A stretch of 59,432 nt of DNA. Origin: Bacillota bacterium (GTDB lineage Bacteria; Bacillota; Clostridia; Lachnospirales; Cellulosilyticaceae). Positions within the stretch are counted from its first letter, which is position 1, and each line of letters starts with the position of its first letter. Under the pieces are notes generated by a model that made no database searches, was not told the origin of the DNA, and saw nothing but the letters and a program-made list of their open reading frames with translations. Positions 1-8,300 of this stretch are shown here, in pieces. The stretch lies in NCBI GenBank assembly GCA_023410675.1, contig JAEYPM010000098.1:1-59432 (forward strand), given 5' to 3'. Both the position numbers and the translations under genes were made by a program.

Positions 1-54
1 GGAAAGATTAAGGAATTGATCTATTAATAAATAAACTATAGTCTAAGAAATTCG

Positions 55-90
55 GGATAAATATGCACTTGAAAACATCCATATTTATCC
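55..90. repeat. Inverted repeat upstream of the first gene
   Basis: A perfect 10-bp inverted repeat, GGATAAATAT at 55-64 and ATATTTATCC at 81-90, is separated by 16 nt that contain TTGAAA. A TATAAT hexamer follows at 95-100, 20 nt after TTGAAA, which is long for a sigma-A spacer. It could be an operator for the 161-2035 gene pair or the hairpin end of an upstream transcript, but no T-run follows it. Confidence 0.35.
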
Positions 91-160
91 AAAATATAAT
101 AACAATTAAACTAGCACATTAGATTAAGTTAGTATTCTATCTAGTAAAGGATGTGTTCAT

Positions 161-805
161 ATGTATGATATGATAAAGCAAATTCCACCAGAAATATTTT
201 CTTTCTTAGCCTTTGCATGTGTTGTACTATGCCTTTATTTAAAACTAAAGTACTCAGAAGCTTCAAGTAAAAGTAAATGGGATAATTTTTTGGAGGAAGA
301 ACAAAATGCTAATTTTTATCACAAAAAAAACTTTCCTAATGATATCTTTTTAAACTTTGATATATCTATTATACCAAAAACTCCGCTATCTGAATGCATG
401 GAAATATATACTAAGTTATCGCATTTTGTAGAATTAAAAATGGTTAATTTAACAAACTCCTCAAATAGAGAACTCAAAGAGACTTATGGCATTGCAAATT
501 TTAATAAGCTTATTGATTATGAGAAAAACTATCTTTCTCTTATAGACATTTTAGTACAGTATGGTAATATATTAAATGAGCATAATTATAAAGAAGAAGC
601 TCAAATAGTTTTAGAATATGCTCTATCTATTCATTGTAATAAAATTAAATGTTATGAACTATTGACGCAAATATATAAAGACTCACAGAACAAAGAGGCT
701 TTACTTAAGATCAAAGAGTCCTTATCAAAGGATATCATTAATTATCCATATCTAGAAAAGACTCTACTTGATATTGAAGAGGCCATTAACTATTTATCAA
801 AGTAA
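161..805 (+). CDS. Membrane-anchored TPR-like protein of unknown function
   Basis: I do not recognise a named family. Residues about 12-28 form one hydrophobic helix, preceded by a short N-terminus, so the protein is probably anchored with a cytoplasmic body. Residues about 120-205 are regular amphipathic helix pairs resembling two or three tetratricopeptide repeats (YGNILNEHNYKEEAQIVLEY is one), which suggests a protein-binding scaffold. The start is preceded by AAAGGATG. The gene lies 15 bp upstream of a glycosyltransferase on the same strand, so the two are probably co-transcribed and the protein may tether or assist that enzyme at the membrane; this link is inference. Confidence 0.7.
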   Translation: MYDMIKQIPPEIFSFLAFACVVLCLYLKLKYSEASSKSKWDNFLEEEQNANFYHKKNFPNDIFLNFDISIIPKTPLSECMEIYTKLSHFVELKMVNLTNSSNRELKETYGIANFNKLIDYEKNYLSLIDILVQYGNILNEHNYKEEAQIVLEYALSIHCNKIKCYELLTQIYKDSQNKEALLKIKESLSKDIINYPYLEKTLLDIEEAINYLSK

Positions 806-820
806 AAAGAGAGGGATATC

Positions 821-2035
821 ATGAATATTGGTATTTTTACAGATAATTACTTACCTCAGGTCAATGGGGTTGCAACTTCTATTGTCATTTTAGAAAATGA
901 ATTAAGAAAACTGGGGCATAACGTCTATATATTTACGCCTAGTCACCCTAAAGCTGATGATGACTCTCCTTATGTTTATAGACTACCAAGTGTTCCCTTT
1001 GTCTTTCTAAAAGATTACAGAGTAAGTACTTTTTATTCAAATAAAGTAGTCCACCAAATTAAAAAACTAAAATTAGATATTATTGCATCGCAAACTGAGT
1101 TTTCTATGGGACTATTTGCAAAAATAGTGTCTAAAAGACTATCCATACCTATTATTCATACATACCATACTATGTATGAAGATTATATGCATTATATTTC
1201 AAAAGGCATTGAAGTATCACCAGTTGTTGCTCAAAAATATAGTAAATATTTTTGTAATCATGTGGATGCCCTCGTTGTACCTACTAAAAAAACGGAACGT
1301 ATCTTGAAAAGTTATGGTGTTACAACACAAATGCGAATCATTCCTACAGGAATTGATTTTGCTCCTTTTAGAAAAGAAAATTATGCTCCTGCTGAAGTAC
1401 AAAAGTTAAAAGCTGTATTTCATATACCTGAAAATGTTCCTGTTATCTTATTTATTGGACGATTGGCTAAGGAAAAAAGCATTGATGTCATCTTATATGC
1501 TATGCAAACTTTAGTTAAAAAAATGCCTGAAGCCATACTCTTTATAGTTGGTGATGGTCCTTCAAGATTAGAATTAGCTGAGCTTGCAAAAAATCTAGGT
1601 ATACAAGACAATGTGATATTTGCTGGTCTTCAACCATGGAGTACTATTGGTAAGTTTTATCAAGTTGGAGATATCTTTGTCAATGCTTCAGTTTCAGAAA
1701 CTCAAGGACTTACTTTTGCAGAAGCTATGGCTGCTTCCTTGCCTGTAGTCGCTAAAAATGATGAGAGCATTTCTGGTCTTATCCGTGATGGCTACAATGG
1801 AAAGCTTTTTGAAACAACTGATGAATTAGCTACCCTATTACATGATATGCTCTATGATAAAAAATACTTGGCTTTTTTAGGTGAAAATGCAGTTCAGTCT
1901 GTGTCACACCTTTCTTCAGAAATATTTGGAATGAATTCCCATGCTTATTATTGCGATGTTATAGATGCCTATAAACAGAAACATGTAGCAAAGAAAGGGT
2001 TATTTAAGAAGAAAAAAAACAGTAGTCAAAAATAA
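821..2035 (+). CDS. GT4 family glycosyltransferase, glycolipid-type
   Basis: A retaining GT-B glycosyltransferase of family GT4. The N-terminal Rossmann half begins with a short beta strand and a Gly-rich loop (FTDNYLPQVNGVATS), and the C-terminal half carries the nucleotide-sugar motif IGRLAKEKSIDVI and an EX7E-type segment, SETQGLTFAEA, at about residues 292-302. The N-terminus resembles enzymes that glucosylate diacylglycerol to make membrane glycolipids, so a lipid acceptor is the best guess; polysaccharide or teichoic-acid acceptors remain possible. The last 20 residues are strongly basic (KKGLFKKKKN), consistent with binding to anionic membrane. The RBS is GAGAGGG. It converges with nth at a shared terminator. 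Confidence 0.85.
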   Translation: MNIGIFTDNYLPQVNGVATSIVILENELRKLGHNVYIFTPSHPKADDDSPYVYRLPSVPFVFLKDYRVSTFYSNKVVHQIKKLKLDIIASQTEFSMGLFAKIVSKRLSIPIIHTYHTMYEDYMHYISKGIEVSPVVAQKYSKYFCNHVDALVVPTKKTERILKSYGVTTQMRIIPTGIDFAPFRKENYAPAEVQKLKAVFHIPENVPVILFIGRLAKEKSIDVILYAMQTLVKKMPEAILFIVGDGPSRLELAELAKNLGIQDNVIFAGLQPWSTIGKFYQVGDIFVNASVSETQGLTFAEAMAASLPVVAKNDESISGLIRDGYNGKLFETTDELATLLHDMLYDKKYLAFLGENAVQSVSHLSSEIFGMNSHAYYCDVIDAYKQKHVAKKGLFKKKKNSSQK

Positions 2036-2046
2036 AAGTGTAACAT

Positions 2047-2084
2047 AAAAATCAGACCGCTATTTAACGATTGGTCTGATTTTT
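2047..2084. terminator. Bidirectional terminator between the GT4 gene and nth
   Basis: A 12-bp perfect stem, AAAAATCAGACC at 2047-2058 and GGTCTGATTTTT at 2073-2084, with a 14-nt loop. It has a T-run on one side and an A-run on the other, so it can end both converging transcripts. Confidence 0.85.
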
Positions 2085-2086
2085 AT

Positions 2087-2779
2087 TTAATACATGTGTC
2101 CTTTATTAAGTGCCTCTTTTGTTTTATTAGGTAGATTATCTAAAAGATAATTCATGCCAAAAGGACATACTTTTATAAACATGCACGCTTCGCATTTAGG
2201 TTTTCTAGCTAAACAAATAGATCTACCATGTGCTATAACCTGAGTATTATACCGTATCCAGTGCTCCTTCGGAAGCATTTCCATAAGATCCATTTCTATA
2301 GCTGTTGGATCACTATTTAGCGTTATCCCCCATCTAATACTAATTCTTTTTACATGAGTATCCACAACAATACTGGGGATCTTAAAAATATTGCCTCGTA
2401 TTACATTTGCTGTTTTCCTCCCTACCCCTGCTAAAGTAACAAGTTTTTCAAGCTCGCTTGGCACTTCACCTTTATATTCACTAAGGAGCTTTTGTGTACA
2501 CATAATAATATTTTTTGCCTTATTTTTATAAAAACCTGTACTTTTGATATCTTCTTCAAGTTCACTTAAGTCAGATGATGCAAAATCATGAACCGTTCTA
2601 TATTTTTGAAACAAATCTTTTGTTACCTTATTAACTCTTTCATCTGTACACTGAGCACTAAGTATCGTAGCCACTAATAACTGAAGAGGCGTTTCATGGT
2701 CAAGATAACACGCAATATCTTTAGGATAATAGGTATCTAGTATCGTTAATATGTTTTCTATGTGTTGTTTTTCTGTCAT
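2087..2779 (-). CDS. nth: Endonuclease III, DNA glycosylase/AP lyase
   Basis: Base-excision repair enzyme that removes oxidised pyrimidines and cleaves abasic sites. The helix-hairpin-helix motif (LAGVGRKTANVI, residues 117-127) carries the catalytic Lys122, and Asp140 follows in VVDTHVKR. The C-terminal [4Fe-4S] cluster has the family's C-X6-C-X2-C-X5-C pattern at Cys189, 196, 199 and 205. At 230 residues it is slightly longer than the E. coli protein (211). Its start overlaps the end of the upstream radical SAM gene by 4 nt, so the two are translationally coupled. The RBS is GGAG. Confidence 0.96.
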   Translation of the reverse strand: MTEKQHIENILTILDTYYPKDIACYLDHETPLQLLVATILSAQCTDERVNKVTKDLFQKYRTVHDFASSDLSELEEDIKSTGFYKNKAKNIIMCTQKLLSEYKGEVPSELEKLVTLAGVGRKTANVIRGNIFKIPSIVVDTHVKRISIRWGITLNSDPTAIEMDLMEMLPKEHWIRYNTQVIAHGRSICLARKPKCEACMFIKVCPFGMNYLLDNLPNKTKEALNKGHMY

Positions 2780-4524
2780 AAATAATGCTCCTCCACTCTA
2801 CTACATAATACATCCTCTGCTGAGTAGTCAAATAGTAATGCTATTTTCTCATCATTATCTTTTATAGGTTTCTCGTGTTTAGATTGCATATATGCATAAA
2901 CATCATAATTAAAATACTCAATATGTGCTTTTCGTAAGCGATGTCTTATATCTAGCATATAAAGGCCTTGTGAAACATCCTTTAGGTACTCTTCATCATT
3001 TAATAATTGATGACTCTTTTGCTTATATAAAGATTGTTCTATAGTTCTAAGCTCATTTGGAATGTCCTTAACATATTCATGCAAAAACAAATCTAAGCGT
3101 AAAAGCTCTCTAATAAATACTTTATTAATATTAGGAATCCTATCCGAAAATTCTACAAGCTTACTATAATAGAATATCTTATTATGTTGAACTTCATCAT
3201 AATGATTATTTTCCCAATAGCACCATAGCTCCTCAAAAAAGTCAAACTCTGATGAAAATTGGTTAAATAGATACTCTAATGTATTCATAAATCTCCCACT
3301 ATTATAATACCTTTCAAGCATCTCTTCTATGCCATGGAGCCTTAACAGTTCATCATAAGAAAGTACATGTGTAAAAAGCACTTCATATGGTGCTTCTTCT
3401 TTATAAACAATACCATATTTCTTCGCATCTCTTCTAAGACCACTCCCCTTTAAAAGTTTCAAAAATCCCAATTGTAACTGTTCTGGTCTTATGGCAATAA
3501 CATCATTAAAAGAATTTTTAAAGGATACGTAGTCCTCCAAAGGTAATCCTGCAATCAAATCAACATGCTGATGAATTGTTCCTAACTCTTTTACTTTTAG
3601 TATGATCGCTTTAATCTTGTCAAAGGGCATATTCCGTTGTATTCTTTTTAATACTTCAGGATTTGTAGATTGTATGCCTATTTCAAACTGAAAGAGTCCT
3701 TTTCTTGCATGTTTTAATAAAACAAACATTTCTTCATTTAAAAGCTCGCCGGCAATTTCAAAATGAAAATTGGTCGTCCCATTATCATTATGAATAAGAT
3801 ACTTCCAAATCTCTAATGCGAAATTTTTATTAGCATTAAATGTCCTATCAACAAATTTTACCTGTTTTACCTTTTGATTTAAAAAATATTGCATATGTTC
3901 TAGTACCTTATCAATTGGCATATAACGCACTAAGCTATCCGTAGATGAAAGGCAGTATTGACACTTAAAAGGGCATCCCCTAGAGGCTTCATAATAAACA
4001 ATTTTATTATCAAGTTGACTTATATCGTCATATACAAAAGGTAATGTACTAAGGTCTAATGCTTCCCTTGGTTTGTTTTTTACTATCTTATCATTCACCT
4101 TGTAAACAAGTCCTTGTATCTCTACAATTGGAATGCTTTTTTTATATATATAATCAAGATATTCTTGCCATGTCTTTTCCCCTTCACCTTCTATTATAAA
4201 ATCAATATTATTTTCTTCTAGTAAATAGTCACTTTGATAAGAAACTTCAGGACCTCCTAAAATAATAGATGTGTGTGGTAGTATTTTTTTTAGTGAAGGT
4301 AAAAGCTGTTTTATCAAACTTATATTCCAAATATAACATGAGATCCCTATAATATTAGGTTGATACTTATACACCTGTTTAAGGATTTCATTTTCATTAT
4401 GATTAATCGACATCTCTAGGAGTATCATATCTTTCTCGTATTCTTTGCAATAAGCTTTAATGGATCTTAGTGCTAAAGAAGAATGGATATATTTTGCATT
4501 AAGTGCAAGTAATATTATCTTCAA
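2776..4524 (-). CDS. B12-binding-domain radical SAM protein (DUF4080 type)
   Basis: The N-terminal third is a cobalamin-binding-like Rossmann domain (IIGISCYIWNI, then LGGPEVSYQ). The radical SAM core has the cluster motif CPFKCQYC at about residue 190, followed by the C-terminal extension typical of DUF4080 proteins. The substrate is unknown; the family is common in Clostridia and is thought to perform radical methylation or related modification. I place the start at a TTG (4524) that gives MKIILLALNAKYIHS, the usual N-terminus, behind GGAAGG. An in-frame ATG at 4548 has no visible RBS. It is coupled to nth by a 4-nt overlap, a pairing that does not reveal its substrate. Confidence 0.85.
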   Translation of the reverse strand: MKIILLALNAKYIHSSLALRSIKAYCKEYEKDMILLEMSINHNENEILKQVYKYQPNIIGISCYIWNISLIKQLLPSLKKILPHTSIILGGPEVSYQSDYLLEENNIDFIIEGEGEKTWQEYLDYIYKKSIPIVEIQGLVYKVNDKIVKNKPREALDLSTLPFVYDDISQLDNKIVYYEASRGCPFKCQYCLSSTDSLVRYMPIDKVLEHMQYFLNQKVKQVKFVDRTFNANKNFALEIWKYLIHNDNGTTNFHFEIAGELLNEEMFVLLKHARKGLFQFEIGIQSTNPEVLKRIQRNMPFDKIKAIILKVKELGTIHQHVDLIAGLPLEDYVSFKNSFNDVIAIRPEQLQLGFLKLLKGSGLRRDAKKYGIVYKEEAPYEVLFTHVLSYDELLRLHGIEEMLERYYNSGRFMNTLEYLFNQFSSEFDFFEELWCYWENNHYDEVQHNKIFYYSKLVEFSDRIPNINKVFIRELLRLDLFLHEYVKDIPNELRTIEQSLYKQKSHQLLNDEEYLKDVSQGLYMLDIRHRLRKAHIEYFNYDVYAYMQSKHEKPIKDNDEKIALLFDYSAEDVLCSRVEEHYL

Positions 4525-4682
4525 TTTCGTTGTCCTTCCTTCAATCATATTTAAAATAACCTATTTCCCTCTATAATAATCTTAATTCATACAAATAGCA
4601 AATCAAACTGGGAAAAATTAATTAACCTATTTTTAGATGTTCTTGAGATACTAATATAGAGGGATCAATGAGGAGGGATACA

Positions 4683-5630
4683 ATGAATCAAGTAAAAAAT
4701 TTTGTCAGATTTATACTTCTGTGTTTTGGTTTGTATCTAGCAAGTATTCATGCTTATGCATCTACTAGAGAAATTGATAAATGTATCAATGAACTTCTTG
4801 AAAAGGATATTAATATTACTCAAGACTATAATACACTAAATGTATACAAGGGATATGATCCTATTCATGATGCTCATTACAAAATTAAAACTTCTGATGA
4901 AGGACGTATTGTAGAATATAAAATAGAAGTTATTGATAAAGATTACTCAAAAATAAATTTCAATAAGATGTATGGCTTTAGTTGGTTTGCAAATACGTAT
5001 TTAGATAAAGATACTTCCTTTTTAAAAGAAGTAACCAAAAAAATGAAGGCTCAAGATTTATATCATGCAGAAAATATAGATTTAGGGGAATGGAAATTTA
5101 GTACGCACGCAACACAGTTGCCAAATGATAATATGCATATGATCATCAAGTTTTGCAAAGACGACTCTGTATATAAAGCGAAAGATAATGATCAAGCAAT
5201 CTTGAATGTACTTGAAGATATTGGTGCAATTAAGGATACAGCTAACAAGGATCGTCAGATAATAAGCTTCCATTCACCTTATCATAGAAAATCTATTGAT
5301 AGAACAACCTACTACAATCTGTTTAAAAACAAACAAGACACAATTTATAAGTTTCAATTTATCTGCTACAAAAAGGGCTTTGACTTTCAATATACTGATA
5401 TTCCTGGACTAAAAGAAATAACCACAGAAGTTATTAAAAAAAGCAAATTCCCTTATGCAACATTAAATAAACAGTTTGCAAACTTAAAAAAAGTAATTAG
5501 TAAAGACCCTAAAAACCATCCTACTGCTTGTTCTGCTTGGGATTATGAAGAATGGAAAGTAACTATGGATGTAACGTACTACCAGCGGCGTAGTGAAACG
5601 AGAATTAAAATTAACATCTACCATATCTAA
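4683..5630 (+). CDS. Exported protein of unknown function
   Basis: I do not recognise the family. The first 25 residues (basic MNQVKN, a hydrophobic stretch, then ASIHAYAS) look like a Sec signal peptide with cleavage after an Ala-x-Ala-type site. The rest is soluble, rich in Lys and Asp, and appears to hold two related alpha/beta parts, each with a long cationic beta region. An ATG at 4668 would lie upstream of the AGGAGGG at 4671-4677, so the ATG at 4683, six nt after that RBS, is the start. It is divergent from the radical SAM gene and followed by a strong terminator, so it is probably monocistronic. No catalytic motif was seen. Confidence 0.75.
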   Translation: MNQVKNFVRFILLCFGLYLASIHAYASTREIDKCINELLEKDINITQDYNTLNVYKGYDPIHDAHYKIKTSDEGRIVEYKIEVIDKDYSKINFNKMYGFSWFANTYLDKDTSFLKEVTKKMKAQDLYHAENIDLGEWKFSTHATQLPNDNMHMIIKFCKDDSVYKAKDNDQAILNVLEDIGAIKDTANKDRQIISFHSPYHRKSIDRTTYYNLFKNKQDTIYKFQFICYKKGFDFQYTDIPGLKEITTEVIKKSKFPYATLNKQFANLKKVISKDPKNHPTACSAWDYEEWKVTMDVTYYQRRSETRIKINIYHI

Positions 5631-5653
5631 TATAAAATCTAGATTATCCAATT

Positions 5654-5690
5654 AAAATAGGGATGCAAACTCGTTTTGCACCCCTATTTT
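5654..5690. terminator. Bidirectional terminator
   Basis: The stem is AAAATAGGG-TGCAAA against TTTGCA-CCCTATTTT (5654-5690), with a T-rich tail on both strands. It ends the exported orphan (plus strand) and the small lipoprotein gene (minus strand). Confidence 0.85.
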
Positions 5691-5721
5691 ATAATAAACA
5701 TATTTTCTTAATCCAAACAAA

Positions 5722-5976
5722 CTAAGAAGCACTATTTGTTTCTAATCCTTCTGTCGTTACCGGAATAGTAGTATCAGTTCCATTGTTCATGTCTGTACCT
5801 GTTGTTAATCCTTCTATAGCAGCAGAAGTTACTGCTGTGTTATCAGTGATTCCTGGTTCTGTTGTTCCTATAGCTGTAGTGCCATCTCCATCTAAAAGGT
5901 CTCCATCGCCACGTGAGCAGCCAACAAATGACATACTAACAATAGCTAATGTCATCAATAATAATAACTTTTTCAT
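5722..5976 (-). CDS. Small Thr/Gly-rich lipoprotein
   Basis: An 84-residue protein with a classic lipoprotein start: a Lys-Lys N-terminus, a hydrophobic segment and the lipobox SFVGC (Cys20 would be lipidated). The mature part is only about 65 residues, has no predicted fold, and is rich in Thr, Gly and Asp, so it looks like a flexible surface tether or a fast-evolving cell-envelope peptide. A TATAAT hexamer lies upstream at 6005-6010 and the RBS is GAGG. Function unknown. It is short, but the signal sequence, terminator and promoter support a real gene. Confidence 0.65.
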   Translation of the reverse strand: MKKLLLLMTLAIVSMSFVGCSRGDGDLLDGDGTTAIGTTEPGITDNTAVTSAAIEGLTTGTDMNNGTDTTIPVTTEGLETNSAS

Positions 5977-6070
5977 AAGTATACTACGCCTCTTTTCTTA
6001 TAAGATTATACGAGTATAGTATGAACCGTTTAGAAAAAATTATTCAACTTAGCAAAAAATATTTAAAATA

Positions 6071-7462
6071 TTACTTCTTATTGCTTAGCTTTTCATGAAT
6101 GGCAAAAGCAGCTTTTTTGCCGGCACCCATTGCAAGAATAACAGTTGCAGCTCCTGTAACCACGTCTCCTCCAGCATACACATATTCTTTGCTTGTTTCC
6201 ATTGTATCTTCAGATACAATTATTCCACCCCATTTTTGAGTATCTAAATCTGGAGTCGTACTTCTAATCAGTGGATTAGGACTTTGTCCTATGGCAATAA
6301 TAACACTATCCATAGGAAGTAGGAAATTACTGTCTTTTTTCTCAACTGGTCTTCTTCTTCCAGAAGCATCAGACTCTCCTAGTTCCATTTCTACACACTC
6401 TAATGCTTTTACCCATCCTTCTTCACCATGAATTTTCACAGGATTGGTAAGCATTTTAAATAGAACTTCTTCTTCCTTAGCATGATGGACTTCTTCGCGT
6501 CTAGCTGGAAGTTCTTCTTCACTTCTTCTATAAATAATATATACTTCTTTTGCTCCTAATCTCTTTGCTGTACGTGCAGCATCCATTGCTACATTGCCAC
6601 CGCCTACTACAGCAACTCGATCACCAATAAATATAGGCGTTGCAGAATTTGGGAAATCATAAGCTTTCATCAAATTAGAACGTGTTAAAAACTCATTTGC
6701 AGAATAAACACCATTTAAGTTTTCACCTTCTATATTCATAAAGTTTGGAAGTCCAGCCCCACTGCCAATAAATATAGCCTCATATCCTTCTTCCATAAGT
6801 TCATCAATAGTTATCGACTTACCAACGATAACATTTTTCTCAAACTTAACCCCTCTATTGACTATATTATTTACCTCTTGTGCTACAAGAGCCTTAGGAA
6901 GCCTAAATTCTGGTATACCATATACTAAAACGCCACCAACATGGTGCAATGCTTCAAAAACTGTTACATCATAGCCAAACTTAGCTAATTCTCCTGCACA
7001 AGTAAGCCCTGCTGGTCCTGAACCAATTATAGCTACTTTCCTATAATTTTTATCTATAGTAACTTCTTCATTATTTGATTCTTGCATAAACGTATCTGCA
7101 ACAAATCTTTCTAGTCTACCAATAGCTACAGGTTCTCCCTTTTTACCTCTTATGCATTTCCCTTCACATTGATTTTCCTGTGGACACACTCTTCCACAAA
7201 TAGCAGGAAGTGCATTTTCTGTAGTTATTATTTCATATGCCTTTTCAAAATTTCCTTTAGTGACTTCCTCAATAAATTCTGGAATAGGCACATTAACTGG
7301 ACATCCTTCCACACAAAAACGTTGCTTACAATTAAGACATCTTGTAGCTTCTTCCATTGCTTGTTCCTTAGTATACCCAAGAGTTACTTCACTAAAATTC
7401 TTATTTCGAACATGAGGCTCTTGCTCTGGCATCTGAACTTTTTTAGGGTTCATATTAGGCAT
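6071..7462 (-). CDS. nfnB: NfnB, NADPH subunit of the electron-bifurcating transhydrogenase
   Basis: FAD- and NADP-binding subunit of NADH-dependent reduced ferredoxin:NADP+ oxidoreductase. The N-terminal ferredoxin-like domain holds two sets of four Cys (42, 45, 50, 54 and 89, 93, 99, 103) for two [4Fe-4S] clusters. The FAD-binding loop GSGPAGLTCAGELA is near residue 150 and an NADP loop, GGGNVAMDAARTA, is near 290. The family is often misnamed glutamate synthase small subunit, but there is no large subunit here and the gene overlaps nfnA by 8 nt, the standard Nfn arrangement. It links NADH, ferredoxin and NADPH pools in fermentation. The RBS is AGGAGG. Confidence 0.9.
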   Translation of the reverse strand: MPNMNPKKVQMPEQEPHVRNKNFSEVTLGYTKEQAMEEATRCLNCKQRFCVEGCPVNVPIPEFIEEVTKGNFEKAYEIITTENALPAICGRVCPQENQCEGKCIRGKKGEPVAIGRLERFVADTFMQESNNEEVTIDKNYRKVAIIGSGPAGLTCAGELAKFGYDVTVFEALHHVGGVLVYGIPEFRLPKALVAQEVNNIVNRGVKFEKNVIVGKSITIDELMEEGYEAIFIGSGAGLPNFMNIEGENLNGVYSANEFLTRSNLMKAYDFPNSATPIFIGDRVAVVGGGNVAMDAARTAKRLGAKEVYIIYRRSEEELPARREEVHHAKEEEVLFKMLTNPVKIHGEEGWVKALECVEMELGESDASGRRRPVEKKDSNFLLPMDSVIIAIGQSPNPLIRSTTPDLDTQKWGGIIVSEDTMETSKEYVYAGGDVVTGAATVILAMGAGKKAAFAIHEKLSNKK

Positions 7463-8288
7463 GTTGTTTTCCTCCTGTTCTGATCTTGCAGATATGCATC
7501 TCTTGGTAATTATAAATATTTTGTCTTCTCATAGCTTCTTCAAAATCAACTTTAAATCCATCAAAATCTGGACCATCAACACATGCAAATTTCGTCTCTC
7601 CACCTACTGTTACACGACATCCACCGCACATACCTGTCCCATCAATCATAATAGGATTAAGAGATACCATAGTTGGGATATTTAAGGGCCTTGTGATATC
7701 CACTACTGCTTTCATCATAACTAGTGGACCGATTGCAATGACTTCATCATATACATTGCCCTCGCTTATAAGTCTCTTTAATACATCCGTTACAAATCCT
7801 TGTTCTCCTAAAGAGCCGTCATTTGTAGCAACATATACATTGGCTAATTTTTCATACTCCTCTTGTAAAATAACAAATTCACTTGAACGCCCACCGATAA
7901 TCACATCACATTCTACCCCAAGCTCTTTTAATTTCTTTATTTGAGGATATAAAGGAGCGGCACCTACTCCTCCTCCAATGCCTATCACTCTCTTTTTATA
8001 GTCTAAGTGTGCAGCTACGCCTAGAGGCCCTGCAAAATGAGCAATAAAATCTCCCTCTTCCTTTGCTGCAAGCTTCTTTGTCGAATAGCCTACAACTTGA
8101 TAGATAATAGACACTGTTTGAGCTTGTCTATCATAATCTTGTATCGTTAGAGGGATTCTTTCGTCTCCATCATCAGCACAGACAATGACAAACTGCCCAG
8201 GCTCACATTTTTTAGCCACAAAAGGGGCATGAATGACCATTGTCTCTACCGTATCATTAAGTTTTTCCTTTTTAAGTATTTTATACAT
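7455..8288 (-). CDS. nfnA: NfnA, NADH/[2Fe-2S] subunit of the bifurcating transhydrogenase
   Basis: Ferredoxin-NADP reductase-like protein of 277 residues. A flavin-binding beta barrel (RIPLTIQDYD, then the Gly-rich GIGGGVGAAPLYPQ near residue 110) is followed by an NAD-binding half and a C-terminal [2Fe-2S] binding loop, GMCGGCRVTV plus a later Cys in KFACVDGPDFDG. This architecture matches NfnA/dihydroorotate dehydrogenase electron-transfer subunits; the downstream overlapping nfnB decides in favour of Nfn. It starts 12 nt after the HD-GYP gene with an AGGAGG RBS, so the three genes probably share one transcript. Confidence 0.9.
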   Translation of the reverse strand: MYKILKKEKLNDTVETMVIHAPFVAKKCEPGQFVIVCADDGDERIPLTIQDYDRQAQTVSIIYQVVGYSTKKLAAKEEGDFIAHFAGPLGVAAHLDYKKRVIGIGGGVGAAPLYPQIKKLKELGVECDVIIGGRSSEFVILQEEYEKLANVYVATNDGSLGEQGFVTDVLKRLISEGNVYDEVIAIGPLVMMKAVVDITRPLNIPTMVSLNPIMIDGTGMCGGCRVTVGGETKFACVDGPDFDGFKVDFEEAMRRQNIYNYQEMHICKIRTGGKQHA

Positions 8289-8300
8289 ATATTCCTCCTG

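Noticed and set aside
6071..7462. Glutamate synthase small subunit next to glutamate dehydrogenase
   Set aside because: No large subunit is present and the gene overlaps an NfnA-type flavoprotein, so the NfnB reading is better.
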